A DNA stretch of 64,000 nucleotides from Jeotgalibacillus marinus. GTDB taxonomy: Bacteria > Bacillota > Bacilli > Bacillales > Jeotgalibacillaceae. Shown here one piece after another: positions 1 through 8,366 of this stretch; positions within the stretch are counted from its first letter, which is position 1; every line of letters begins with the position of its first letter. The translations under genes and the position numbers were made by a program. The notes below the pieces were generated by a model. The model saw only the letters and a program-made list of their open reading frames with translations. It was not told the origin of the DNA and searched no databases. Location of the stretch: NCBI RefSeq assembly GCF_040801915.1, contig NZ_JBFMIA010000006.1:104970-168969 (forward strand), given 5' to 3'.

Positions 1-1
1 A

Positions 2-415
2 ACTTGGTATAGTGATGCATTCAGGGATCGAACCGTATCATTTTTACAAAAAGGCGATTGGATCCACAGTGTTTGTGATGAACCGCAAGCTGGGGAAGGA
101 TCGATTCCCATTGTGCCCATTGCAACGAACAACGACGCTACACTCGTTCGATTTCATGGTCGAAATGTTCATGGTTGGACACGCAAAGGAAACGAAGACA
201 ATTGGCGTGAGGTTCGGTATTTATATGAGTATAATGAACAAGAACTTCTTGAATGGGTTCATATACTTAAAAAAATACAGCGTCAGTCTAAAGATGTTTA
301 TATTTTATTTAATAATAATTCTGGTGGTCATGCTGCTCGAAATGCCAAACATCTAATGCAATTATTAAAAATTGATTACGAAGACTTAGCATCGAGACAG
401 CTTGATTTATTTTAA
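2..415 (+). CDS. yunF: DUF72 family protein, C-terminal part (YunF-like)
   Basis: The frame is open from the first bases of the window and ends in TAA, so the gene starts upstream and only about 137 C-terminal residues are present. The segments KGDWIHSVCDEPQAGEGSIP and ATLVRFHGRNVHGW followed by a late YILFNNNSGGHAARNA stretch are typical of the C-terminal half of DUF72 (YecE/YunF) proteins, a TIM-barrel-like family of unknown biochemical role. Position directly before yunE and yunD matches the yunDEF cluster of Bacillus subtilis. The next gene starts 18 bases after the stop, so they are probably co-transcribed. Function remains unassigned. Confidence 0.85.
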   Translation, partial: TWYSDAFRDRTVSFLQKGDWIHSVCDEPQAGEGSIPIVPIATNNDATLVRFHGRNVHGWTRKGNEDNWREVRYLYEYNEQELLEWVHILKKIQRQSKDVYILFNNNSGGHAARNAKHLMQLLKIDYEDLASRQLDLF

Positions 416-433
416 TTGACGGAGATGACAACC

Positions 434-1258
434 ATGGAATGGATTATATTACCGCTTATTGGTTTGGTAGCGGGCGCAATTGGTTCGTTGATTGGGCTTG
501 GTGGAGGAGTGATTGTGGTACCTGCCCTGTTGTTTTTTGGTTCAACACTTGGGATAGTTGAAGGGATCACACCTCAAACTGCTGTTGGCATCTCTCTTGT
601 AGTGATGATTTTCACAGGTCTGTCATCGACACTTTCTTACATGAAGACAAAAACAGTAGATATTAAGAGCGGCTTGCTCTTTTTTATTGGAAGTGGACCA
701 GGAACGATTTTAGGTGCATGGGTAAATCAAACTCTTACACTAGATTCGTTTCATCTTTCATTCGGTGTGTTTTTGCTCTTTTTATCATTCATTCTAATGA
801 TTAGAAATAGAATAAAGCCAATTGAGCGATTTAAAACAACTTCTTATCAACGCTATTTTACTGACCCACAAGGTGTAGATTATCAATATGGTTTCCCACC
901 ACTCATCGGTGCTACCGTTGCATTTTTAGTAGGATTTGCATCTGGATTATTGGGCATTGGTGGTGGGGCGGTGATGGTACCGCTCATGATTATTGCCTTT
1001 TTATTCCCACCTCATGTAGCAGTTGGGACATCCATGTTCATGGTGTTTTTATCTGCGTTAACTGGCTCAGCGTCACATATCGTACTAGGTAACGTCAATT
1101 GGTTATATGTATTAGCGCTAGCGCCAGGAGCTTGGTTCGGTGCAAAATTCGGTGCTTGGCTCAATTTTCGATTGCAGTCAGATAAACTTGTTCTCGTACT
1201 AAGAGTGATTCTCGTACTAATTGCCATTCGCTCGATTATTGATGGCCTAGTAGGGTAA
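434..1258 (+). CDS. yunE: TauE/SafE family sulfite/sulfoacetate exporter-like membrane protein YunE
   Basis: About 274 residues with eight or so hydrophobic segments. It has the two-fold pseudo-repeat of TauE/SafE permeases: a Gly-rich GSLIGLGGGVIVVPALLFF near the N terminus and GLLGIGGGAVMVPLMI in the second half. The family exports sulfite, sulfoacetate and other organosulfur anions; the substrate here is unknown. In-frame TTG and ATG codons lie upstream at 416 and 425, but GGAG at 421-424 is well placed for ATG 434, which is preferred. It sits between the DUF72 gene and yunD as in B. subtilis. Confidence 0.88.
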   Translation: MEWIILPLIGLVAGAIGSLIGLGGGVIVVPALLFFGSTLGIVEGITPQTAVGISLVVMIFTGLSSTLSYMKTKTVDIKSGLLFFIGSGPGTILGAWVNQTLTLDSFHLSFGVFLLFLSFILMIRNRIKPIERFKTTSYQRYFTDPQGVDYQYGFPPLIGATVAFLVGFASGLLGIGGGAVMVPLMIIAFLFPPHVAVGTSMFMVFLSALTGSASHIVLGNVNWLYVLALAPGAWFGAKFGAWLNFRLQSDKLVLVLRVILVLIAIRSIIDGLVG

Positions 1259-1280
1259 CAGAAAGGTGGAGTTACTCCCT

Positions 1281-2678
1281 ATGAAAGAAAAAATATATCT
1301 TTATCATACAAATGATCTTCATAGTCACTTTGAGAATTGGTCGAGGATTCGAGATTACATACTGTCACGCAAACGACATCACCAGAAAAAAGGTGAACCC
1401 GTGTTCGTCTTTGATATTGGTGATCATGCCGATCGATCACATCCGCTAACTGAAGGATCAAAAGGAAGAGAAAATGTTCGTTTGCTTAATGAAGTCGGAT
1501 ATGATGCAGTTACCATTGGCAACAATGAAGGCATTACATTTCCTTATGAAGACCTCAATCATTTATATGATGAAGCTGAGTTTGAAGTCGTGGTAGCGAA
1601 CCTTTTTACTAAAGAGGGTAGTAGACCTGATTGGGTAATCCCGACGTTGATTAAGAAAACTACAAAAGGAACGAAGATTGGGATTGTTGGTGTAACCGCA
1701 GAATATGGGGCGCTTTATGATCGGCTTGGTTGGCATGTGACATCAGCAAAGGATGAGTTAAAGGCACAAGTTCGTGTGTTAAAAGAACAGGCGGATATCA
1801 TCCTATTTCTTTCCCATTTAGGTATTCGTGAAGATGAGTGGGTGGCAGAAGAATGTCCAGATATTGATGTTATTATGGGTGGACACACACACCACGTGCT
1901 GGAATTGGGTAAAATTCATAACAAATCTCTACTTGCAGCTGCAGGAAAATATGGCATGTATATAGGAAAGATTGAACTTGAATTTGATCATGAAACGAAG
2001 CGCATAACGGATAAAACAGCTTCACTTGTTAATACGGAATCTTTGCCTCCTTCTTCAAACGAAATGCGAGAAATTATGCAGTGGCATGAAGAAGGAAAAA
2101 AGCTTTTATCGGGTGTTGTGACTAATCTCGATCAGTCTCTCGATCATCATCCATTGGCCCCAACGCATTTAGCTAAAATGTTAAGTTCTGCGATCGTTGA
2201 ATGGTGTGGGGCCGATTGTGGAATGATTACGGGCGGACTTTTATTGGATGAGCTACCTGCAGGTCCAGTAACAGTCTATGATCTACATCGTATATTACCG
2301 CACCCAATAAACCCTTGTGCTGTAGAACTGTCAGGAAGTGAGCTAAAAGAAGTTCTTAGACAATCTCAAAATCAAGAGTGGCCAACAACTGTGGTCAAAG
2401 GGCTAGGTTTCAGAGGAACAATTCTAGGAACGTTTGTGTATGAAGGGATTGAAAGCAGAGCTAACCAATTTTTTGTAAATGATGAACCAGTTGAAACGGA
2501 TAAAACATACACAGTAGCGACGGTTGATATGTTTACGTTCGGTTTCTTTTTCCCGGCAATGCAACGAGCAAAAAAACAGTATTTTATGCCTGAGTTCCTA
2601 CGTGATATTTTAAAAGAAAAAATCAAGCGGTTAGAACCAGATTTTTCTAAAAATTCCATTCAATCTACCGATAAATAA
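1281..2678 (+). CDS. yunD: Metallophosphoesterase / 5'-nucleotidase family protein YunD
   Basis: About 465 residues. The N-terminal calcineurin-like phosphoesterase domain shows the metal-binding signatures HTNDLHSHFENW, DIGDHAD, GNNEG, SHLG and GGHTHH in the usual order; the C-terminal half corresponds to the 5'-nucleotidase C domain. There is no signal peptide, so it is predicted cytoplasmic, unlike secreted 5'-nucleotidases. ATG 1281 is chosen because AAAGGTGGAG lies about ten bases upstream; the GTG at 1266 overlaps that ribosome binding site. Last gene of the yunF-yunE-yunD group, followed by a terminator. Confidence 0.9.
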   Translation: MKEKIYLYHTNDLHSHFENWSRIRDYILSRKRHHQKKGEPVFVFDIGDHADRSHPLTEGSKGRENVRLLNEVGYDAVTIGNNEGITFPYEDLNHLYDEAEFEVVVANLFTKEGSRPDWVIPTLIKKTTKGTKIGIVGVTAEYGALYDRLGWHVTSAKDELKAQVRVLKEQADIILFLSHLGIREDEWVAEECPDIDVIMGGHTHHVLELGKIHNKSLLAAAGKYGMYIGKIELEFDHETKRITDKTASLVNTESLPPSSNEMREIMQWHEEGKKLLSGVVTNLDQSLDHHPLAPTHLAKMLSSAIVEWCGADCGMITGGLLLDELPAGPVTVYDLHRILPHPINPCAVELSGSELKEVLRQSQNQEWPTTVVKGLGFRGTILGTFVYEGIESRANQFFVNDEPVETDKTYTVATVDMFTFGFFFPAMQRAKKQYFMPEFLRDILKEKIKRLEPDFSKNSIQSTDK

Positions 2679-2729
2679 TTTATAGAGAAGATGTACTTTA
2701 AGATGAAGAAGGACAATGAATAGAATAAC

Positions 2730-2771
2730 AAACCTCTTTCATCCATTATGTGGACGTTAGAGGTTTTTTTG
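2730..2771 (+). terminator. Rho-independent terminator after yunD
   Basis: AAACCTCT and AGAGGTTT form an 8-bp stem with a loop of about 21 bases, followed by seven T. It ends the yunF-E-D transcription unit. Confidence 0.75.
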
Positions 2772-2967
2772 TGCATCAATTTTTATTAGATGAACTACGG
2801 ACAATTTTCCTGCAACTTGGTGCTGACATTCCTAATTTTGTTGTGAAACGGCAATGACCAAAGCGTCTGTATCCGTAATGGATATGGGCGTTTCCCTTTT
2901 AATAATTTAACACAAAAACAAAAAACAAAACATAAAATGAAATAAAATATAAAATGGGGTGAAGTCG

Positions 2968-3225
2968 TTGAGTAAATGTAAAGAATGTAAAGGGCTTTGT
3001 TTTCTTGGAATATTTATTACTTTAGGGGCCATAGCTATAAGCATAGCAATTAGTGTAAAAGCACTTATTGATGGAATTGCCTTTGCTCCTGACTTTGAGG
3101 AAACATTTATAGAAATATATTTAGTATTTGGATTACTGTTCTTTGTTCTAATATTGATTATCGCGGTAATCATTTTAGTGATCTGTCTAGTTAAAAAATC
3201 CAAACATCATTGTGATTGTGATTAA
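2968..3225 (+). CDS. Small two-helix membrane protein with N-terminal Cys motif
   Basis: About 85 residues, not recognised as a named family. A TTG start at 2968 is well placed after GGGGTG; an upstream in-frame GTG overlaps that site. The protein begins with SKCKECKGLCFLG, runs into a hydrophobic helix, a short acidic loop and a second helix, and ends in a basic/His/Cys tail KKSKHHCDCD. The Cys motif at the entry to the helix recurs in the proteins at 21826-22482 and 49696-49959, suggesting a local family. Flanked by noncoding DNA and a solo IS3-like end downstream, so probably monocistronic and accessory. Metal binding or disulfide formation is possible but not shown. Confidence 0.6.
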   Translation: MSKCKECKGLCFLGIFITLGAIAISIAISVKALIDGIAFAPDFEETFIEIYLVFGLLFFVLILIIAVIILVICLVKKSKHHCDCD

Positions 3226-3324
3226 GGGTACACAATTGTGTGTGTAACTCTCTAGACCAACAGGCTACACGCATAAGTGAGTGGTAGAAAAAAGTTAATG
3301 AGAAATAACCCATCCTGCTGTGGC

Positions 3325-3372
3325 TTGAACTGTAACCCGAATAATGGACACTTTTAAAAAAGTCCTACAAGA
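3325..3372. mobile_element. Solo IS3-family-like terminal repeat (relic)
   Basis: TTGAACTGTAACCCGAATAA followed by TGGACACTTTTAAAAAAG resembles the terminal inverted repeats of IS3-family (IS150-group) elements, which commonly read TGAACTG-ACCC-GGACA. It partly matches the end at 50269-50298. No transposase remains here, so it is at most a relic. The rest of 3226-3470 shows no gene. Confidence 0.4.
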
Positions 3373-3477
3373 GCTGGGAACGCGTCATTATAGAGCCATG
3401 AACTAAGTTTAATTGCTGTGCTTGATGTTGTTATTATCAAGACATGATGTTAGTCGATCTTTAGAATACAGGAAAAT

Positions 3478-3522
3478 CGCCCAATTCTTCGCATACACTA
3501 AAGCGAAGGAGGGCGTTTTTTT
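3478..3522 (+). promoter_or_regulatory. Hairpin plus T-run overlapping the yunB ribosome binding site
   Basis: CGCCC (3478-3482) pairs with GGGCG (3511-3515), and TTCGC (3488-3492) with GCGAA (3503-3507). Seven T follow immediately and then the yunB ATG at 3523. The Shine-Dalgarno AAGGAGG lies inside the 3' arm. The element could act as a terminator/attenuator, sequester the ribosome site, or be coincidental. Confidence 0.45.
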
Positions 3523-4278
3523 ATGAAATGGAAACCGAAGCGTACACTAGGGCCCTTGCCAATGCGTTATGTTTGGCTATTCTCCTCCATTCTTTTTATC
3601 GGTTTTACTGTTCTAGGGTTGTGGTTAATTAATACGGGAATCAAGCCCTCGCTCATGCTTTATGCAGAATCACAAACGAAAAAAATTGCGGCTCTCGTGA
3701 TCAGCAGGGCGGTAAGTAGTGAAATTGCAAACGAAATGGGTATAAATGATATTGTCGAAAATGTATCACCGGATTCTTCAGATATCACGTTTAATGCAGA
3801 GATTATGAACCGATTGCAAACAGAAACGACTCAACTTGTCCAAGCACAATTGAAAGCAATTGAACGGGGAGATACAAGTATTTTGGATTCATTGACTCCT
3901 GAACTGGATATTGAACTGGATACTGGAGGTTTAGGTGATACCGAGGGCATCGTTTATACGGTGCCGCTTGGTCAGGCGACGAATAATGCTTTGCTTGGAA
4001 ACCTTGGACCGCAAATTCCGATCCGATTTCATGCAATAGGAAGCGTGACCTCCCAAATCATTCCGAAAATGACTGATTTTGGTATTAATAATGTATTTGT
4101 GGAAGTGAGCATTCGTTTAAGCGTAAATGTGCAGATTATTGTACCGTTTGCAACACAATTAACAACAATCGAACAAGATATTCCGGTTGCTATGGGTATA
4201 TTTAGAGGTGAGGTTCCAGACTTTTATAATGTTGGGGAAGGCATGACACCAGCGATACCTTTACCTCCTTCTAATTAA
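3523..4278 (+). CDS. yunB: Sporulation protein YunB
   Basis: 251 residues with one N-terminal transmembrane helix (roughly residues 16-38) and an exported remainder. The segment KKIAALVISRAVSSEIANEM, later TNMG-like repeats of small residues and the C-terminal RLSVNVQIIVPFATQLTTIEQDIPV region fit YunB, a conserved Bacillus sporulation protein of unknown biochemical activity made in the mother cell under sigma-E in B. subtilis. AAGGAGG precedes ATG 3523 but is embedded in a terminator-like hairpin. It lies near lipA and yutC, as expected from the yun/yut gene order. Confidence 0.85.
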   Translation: MKWKPKRTLGPLPMRYVWLFSSILFIGFTVLGLWLINTGIKPSLMLYAESQTKKIAALVISRAVSSEIANEMGINDIVENVSPDSSDITFNAEIMNRLQTETTQLVQAQLKAIERGDTSILDSLTPELDIELDTGGLGDTEGIVYTVPLGQATNNALLGNLGPQIPIRFHAIGSVTSQIIPKMTDFGINNVFVEVSIRLSVNVQIIVPFATQLTTIEQDIPVAMGIFRGEVPDFYNVGEGMTPAIPLPPSN

Positions 4279-4339
4279 CACTTGTCAAGAAAAGATTTGG
4301 ATGATAATATAGGTATGTAAAAAGAATAAACCACATCAT

Positions 4340-4524
4340 ACCGATGGGGTAGAGGAGCGGTTTTCAAGAGTATACTGTGTGAGGATGACAACAACGATCA
4401 CAGTTGAAAGGGAAAACTGCCGAAATGATATTATCTGTCAAGGTTGTATCATTGGGGTTATCTTAAAGAAGGATAACACTCTCATTGCATAACTTGTTTA
4501 TGTTATGAGGAGCTACAGATCGTG
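4340..4524 (+). promoter_or_regulatory. Lysine riboswitch (L box)
   Basis: The 5' strand GGGGTAGAGGAGCGG, the AGAGTA segment, the core GAAAGGGAAAACTGCCGAA and the closing GGAGCTACAGATCG match the conserved blocks of the lysine riboswitch in order and spacing. GTAG (4349-4352) pairs with CTAC (4512-4515), and CGAT/ATCG extend P1. A terminator lies directly downstream, so lysine binding should favour premature termination upstream of the NhaC-family gene. The match is by eye; a covariance-model score was not computed. Confidence 0.9.
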
Positions 4525-4549
4525 ATGGAGCATACATTACTGTAAATAT

Positions 4550-4588
4550 AAGGGTAATGGTAGAGTCCTCTATCATTGCCCTTTTTTG
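4550..4588 (+). terminator. Expression-platform terminator of the lysine riboswitch
   Basis: Arms 4550-4565 and 4568-4583 form a stem of about 16 bp with two wobble or mismatch pairs, followed by six T. It lies between the L-box aptamer and the ribosome binding site at 4631. Confidence 0.85.
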
Positions 4589-4641
4589 CGTTTTTTTCAC
4601 GTCTTGCGCGCCTCCATACCCTATCAAAAAAGGAGGATATT

Positions 4642-6267
4642 ATGGAAGGAACTTGGTTATCATTATTACCACCGATTATTGCCATCTTTATGGTGTTAAT
4701 CACAAGAAGAGTACTCCTATCATTAGGAGCAGGGATTGTCACAGCGGCATTGCTTTTAACGGACTTTGCTGTGGTAAATACGTTAAAAACGTTATGGTTG
4801 TCATTTAGCGGTTTATTCTGGTCATATGGATCAGATGGAGCTGCAGGAGAATTAAATGTTTGGAATATCTTTATCATGCTATTTTTGCTTATCTTAGGTG
4901 TAATTACTGCATTTATTAACGTCTCAGGTGGAGCAAGAGCATTTGGTGAATGGGCGATGAAACGTGTGAAAACACGTGCTGGAGCCCAAGTGATGACGGC
5001 TTGCTTAGGTGTTATTATTTTTATTGATGATTATTTTAACAGTCTAGTAGTTGGACAAGTTGCAAGACCGGTTACTGACCGACACAAGGTATCTCGTGCA
5101 AAACTATCTTATTTACTTGATTCAACAGCTGCACCAGTGTGTGTAATATCTCCCGTATCAAGCTGGGGAGCTTACATCATCACTATTATCGCTGCAATAT
5201 TAGCTGATCATGCGATTACTGAATACACAGCGTTCTCTGCATTTATGCAAATGGTGCCGATGAATCTTTATGTTTGGGCGGCACTTGGTGTTGTCTTTAT
5301 CGTCGCTTTTCGCGGTGTTGATTTTGGTCAAATGCGTAAGCATGAGGACAGAGCGATTGAAACAGGTAAATTATATGATGAAACAAAAGAAATTCCAGGT
5401 GAGTTGAAAACCGATTTGCCAACAAGTAAGCATGGAACAGTTGGTGATTTGATTTGGCCAATCGTGGCGTTACTTATCGGAACCGTTGCAGCGATGCTTT
5501 GGACAGGCAGTCAGCTATACACAGAAGAGACTGGTCAATCAGCATCACTGCTAGATATGTTTGCCTATACTGACGTGGCGACATCATTGGTTTACGGTGG
5601 AATGGTTGGACTTGTAGTGACAATTGGCTTTTTCATTCGCCAGGTCAAGCGCTCAAGCAATATTGGTGGAGCAGAGTTTTTCCTTGCATTAAAAGAAGGA
5701 ATCAAATCCATGTTGCCGGCTATTTACATTTTATCCTTTGCATGGATGATTGTTGGATTGATTGGAGATATAAAAACAGATGAATACTTAGCAGGCATTG
5801 TGGAAGCTTCAAATCTCTCTGTTGCATGGCTTCCAGTTATCTTGTTTGTTGTCGCAGGAGTGATGGCCTTTTCGACGGGTACATCATGGGGATCATTTGC
5901 GATCTTACTTCCGATTGCTGGCTCGGTAATGGCAGCAACTGATATTTCATTACTATTACCAGCAATGGCCGCTGTTCTTGCAGGATCGGTATTTGGAGAT
6001 CATTGTTCACCGATGTCAGATACAACGATACTTTCCTCAACTGGAGCGGGAAGTAATCACATTGATCACGTTGTAACACAAATTCCTTACGCAGTTACAA
6101 GTGCAATTATTGCTGCTGCTGGTTATGTACTTCTAGGATTCACAGGAAACACATGGTTGGCGCTTGGCTTGGTTGCTATCTTGTTAGTTGTATTTGCTAT
6201 TGTTATGGGAAGAAACCCAGATAAGGCAAGAGTTGTTTCGGCTGACGAAGCACTAGCAAACAAATAA
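4642..6267 (+). CDS. NhaC-family transporter controlled by a lysine riboswitch (LysW-type lysine transporter candidate)
   Basis: 541 residues with about 12 membrane segments. The central IIFIDDYFNSLVVGQVARPVTD and late STGTSWGSFAILLPIAG plus GSVFGDHCSPMSDTTILSST are hallmarks of the NhaC-type Na+/H+ antiporter superfamily. ATG 4642 follows a strong AAAAAGGAGG site. The lysine riboswitch immediately upstream argues that this member carries lysine rather than only protons and sodium: comparative genomics of L boxes placed NhaC-superfamily genes (named lysW) among predicted lysine transporters. Family assignment is firm; lysine specificity is inferred from regulation. Single-gene unit, ended by a terminator at 6277. 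Confidence 0.85.
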   Translation: MEGTWLSLLPPIIAIFMVLITRRVLLSLGAGIVTAALLLTDFAVVNTLKTLWLSFSGLFWSYGSDGAAGELNVWNIFIMLFLLILGVITAFINVSGGARAFGEWAMKRVKTRAGAQVMTACLGVIIFIDDYFNSLVVGQVARPVTDRHKVSRAKLSYLLDSTAAPVCVISPVSSWGAYIITIIAAILADHAITEYTAFSAFMQMVPMNLYVWAALGVVFIVAFRGVDFGQMRKHEDRAIETGKLYDETKEIPGELKTDLPTSKHGTVGDLIWPIVALLIGTVAAMLWTGSQLYTEETGQSASLLDMFAYTDVATSLVYGGMVGLVVTIGFFIRQVKRSSNIGGAEFFLALKEGIKSMLPAIYILSFAWMIVGLIGDIKTDEYLAGIVEASNLSVAWLPVILFVVAGVMAFSTGTSWGSFAILLPIAGSVMAATDISLLLPAMAAVLAGSVFGDHCSPMSDTTILSSTGAGSNHIDHVVTQIPYAVTSAIIAAAGYVLLGFTGNTWLALGLVAILLVVFAIVMGRNPDKARVVSADEALANK

Positions 6268-6276
6268 TCTTTTATC

Positions 6277-6311
6277 AAAAAGAGTTACCTGCTAAGGGTG
6301 ACTCTTTTTGT
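6277..6311 (+). terminator. Terminator after the NhaC-family gene
   Basis: AAAAAGAGTTACC and GGTGACTCTTTTT form a strong stem with a T-tract. Confidence 0.85.
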
Positions 6312-6505
6312 GTTTAGAAAATCTTAAATTAATATAAATATGGAAGTATTTAGTTTATTTTTTGATAATTCGACATAATTAAATTTTTTTCGAAATTATC
6401 TTTAATATTTAGGTATTAAGTGCTATAATTATTTCAGATTACACAAAATAATCAGAAAATAACGAACTTCCAGTAATGTTTGGAAGAAAAACAAGGAGGA
6501 GAAAG

Positions 6506-8038
6506 ATGGATCGTCAACAATGGGGAACTCGCGCTGGCTTTATTTTGGCAGCAGTCGGTTCAGCGGTAGGTCTAGGAAACATCTGGCGCTTTCCGTACGT
6601 TGCTTATGAAAATGGTGGTGGAGCATTCTTAATCCCGTACTTATTCGCTCTTTTAACAGCAGGAATTCCAATCCTTATAATGGAATTTACCATGGGACAT
6701 AAGTATCGAGGATCAGCACCATTAACATTTTTCCGCTTGGGCGGTAAAAAATCAGAGTGGATCGGCTGGTGGGGGTTAAGTGTAGCATTTATTATTTCCA
6801 CTTATTACGCAGTTATCATTGCTTGGTCAATGAGATATACCATTTTTTCATTCAATCAAGCGTGGGGAGAGGACCCTGAAGCATTTTTATTTAGTGAATT
6901 TTTGAAGTTAGATGTTGCACCTGGTGAAACAGGTGGAATGGTATGGGGGATATTAATTCCGCTAATCATAGTGTGGGGGCTCGCACTAGGAATTTTGTTT
7001 AAAGGTGTTAAAAAAGGAATTGAAATGGCCAATCGAATTTTCATTCCAACACTTGTTGTCTTATTTTTAATTATTGTTGTACGTGCTGTGACGTTACCTG
7101 GAGCAGCAACAGGTTTAAATGCTTTCTTCGAACCGAATTTTGATCTTATCACGGATCCAACGATTTGGGTCGCTGCATATGGTCATATTTTCTTTAGTTT
7201 ATCAATTGCCTTTGCAATTATGATTACATATTCAAGTTATTTATCAAAAAAATCGGATATTACAAACAATGCCTTCATTACAGGTTTTGCTAACTCTGGA
7301 TTTGAGTTGCTTGCGGGTATTGGGGTGTTTGCCGCATTAGGTTTCATGGCGACTCAAATGAATGTTCCGGTTGCTGATGTTGCTGATGCTGGAGTGGGAC
7401 TTGCCTTTGCAGTATTCCCACAAATTATTAACCAGTTTCCAGGAATGAACGGATTGTTCGGCGTATTATTCTTCTTGTCACTTACTCTTGCTGGTCTAAG
7501 TTCTCTAATATCGATTACAGAAACATATGTGGCAGGGATATCTGAAAAATTCGGAACTTCTCGGTCGAAAGCTGTAGTCTTTGGTGGAGGATTGGCTGCT
7601 ATTATTTCGACTCTTTTTGCAACACAAGGCGGATTGTTCTTCCTAGACGCTGTAGATTACTTCATTAACCAATTTGGTGTTGCTGCATTGGGATTAGTTG
7701 AAGTTATTATGGTCATTTGGATCTTAAGAAAAGCAGACGGATTACGTTCACACGCAAACCTTACATCTGACATTAAATTGGGTGGTTGGTGGAAGTTCTG
7801 TCTAGTATTTATTACACCAATCGTACTTGGTTACATGATGTTTGGTTTGTTGAAACAAAACATCCTTCAAGAGTTTGCTACTGACACGGGGAACTATGAA
7901 GGGTACACGACAACGTTCGTATTATTTGGAGGGGTAGCTGTTGCAGGCGCTGCATTAATCCTAGGGATTCTCTTATCGCTTACTAAATGGAATAAAAAAC
8001 ACGCTAGTTTCAATGAAGAAGATAAAAAGGTGGGATAA
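6506..8038 (+). CDS. Neurotransmitter:sodium symporter (NSS/SNF) family transporter, MetP-like
   Basis: 510 residues, about 12 membrane helices. It opens with the NSS signature WGTRAGFILAAVGSAVGLGNIWRF, whose GSAVGLGNIWRFPY motif lines the Na+ and substrate sites in the LeuT fold. ATG 6506 follows AAGGAGGAG. The next gene, overlapping closely, encodes a MetS-type small subunit, so the pair corresponds to the methionine/alanine importer MetPS characterised in Corynebacterium. The upstream AT-rich region contains TTCGACA (6369-6375), a possible reverse Spo0A box, of uncertain meaning. Exact substrate is inferred, not shown. Confidence 0.88.
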   Translation: MDRQQWGTRAGFILAAVGSAVGLGNIWRFPYVAYENGGGAFLIPYLFALLTAGIPILIMEFTMGHKYRGSAPLTFFRLGGKKSEWIGWWGLSVAFIISTYYAVIIAWSMRYTIFSFNQAWGEDPEAFLFSEFLKLDVAPGETGGMVWGILIPLIIVWGLALGILFKGVKKGIEMANRIFIPTLVVLFLIIVVRAVTLPGAATGLNAFFEPNFDLITDPTIWVAAYGHIFFSLSIAFAIMITYSSYLSKKSDITNNAFITGFANSGFELLAGIGVFAALGFMATQMNVPVADVADAGVGLAFAVFPQIINQFPGMNGLFGVLFFLSLTLAGLSSLISITETYVAGISEKFGTSRSKAVVFGGGLAAIISTLFATQGGLFFLDAVDYFINQFGVAALGLVEVIMVIWILRKADGLRSHANLTSDIKLGGWWKFCLVFITPIVLGYMMFGLLKQNILQEFATDTGNYEGYTTTFVLFGGVAVAGAALILGILLSLTKWNKKHASFNEEDKKVG

Positions 8039-8039
8039 T

Positions 8040-8147
8040 ATGTCAATGGGTGCGATTGTTATGATGATTGTAGGGATCGGCTTACTTTGGGGCGGACTTA
8101 CTGCAAGTATTGTAAACGCTGTAAGAAAATCAAGAAAAACCGCATAA
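8040..8147 (+). CDS. metS: MetS family NSS transporter small subunit
   Basis: 35 residues, MSMGAIVMMIVGIGLLWGGL followed by a basic tail SIVNAVRKSRKTA: one transmembrane helix with a positively charged cytoplasmic end. This matches the MetS family of tiny subunits required by some NSS methionine/alanine importers. It begins one base after the transporter stop codon, with the AAAAGGTGGG site inside the end of the transporter gene, indicating translational coupling. Confidence 0.85.
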   Translation: MSMGAIVMMIVGIGLLWGGLTASIVNAVRKSRKTA

Positions 8148-8157
8148 TAAAACGTTT

Positions 8158-8186
8158 AAAGAGTCTGCCTCGGCGGGCTCTTTTTA
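8158..8186 (+). terminator. Terminator after metS
   Basis: AAAGAGTCTGCC and GGCGGGCTCTTT form a GC-rich stem with a two-base loop, followed by T residues. Confidence 0.8.
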
Positions 8187-8366
8187 CTTTTATCTACGCC
8201 ATTAATCATGATAGGAGCTTATTGTAAGCAATCTTGTTTTCAACATAGCACTGTGATAAGGTGGAATTATATAATACATAAATGAAAGTCTGTTATTTTT
8301 GTATTGCTCTTGTTAACTTCGAACGGAGTTCTTATCATAAATACGTATAAGGTGGGAGAGAGTAAA

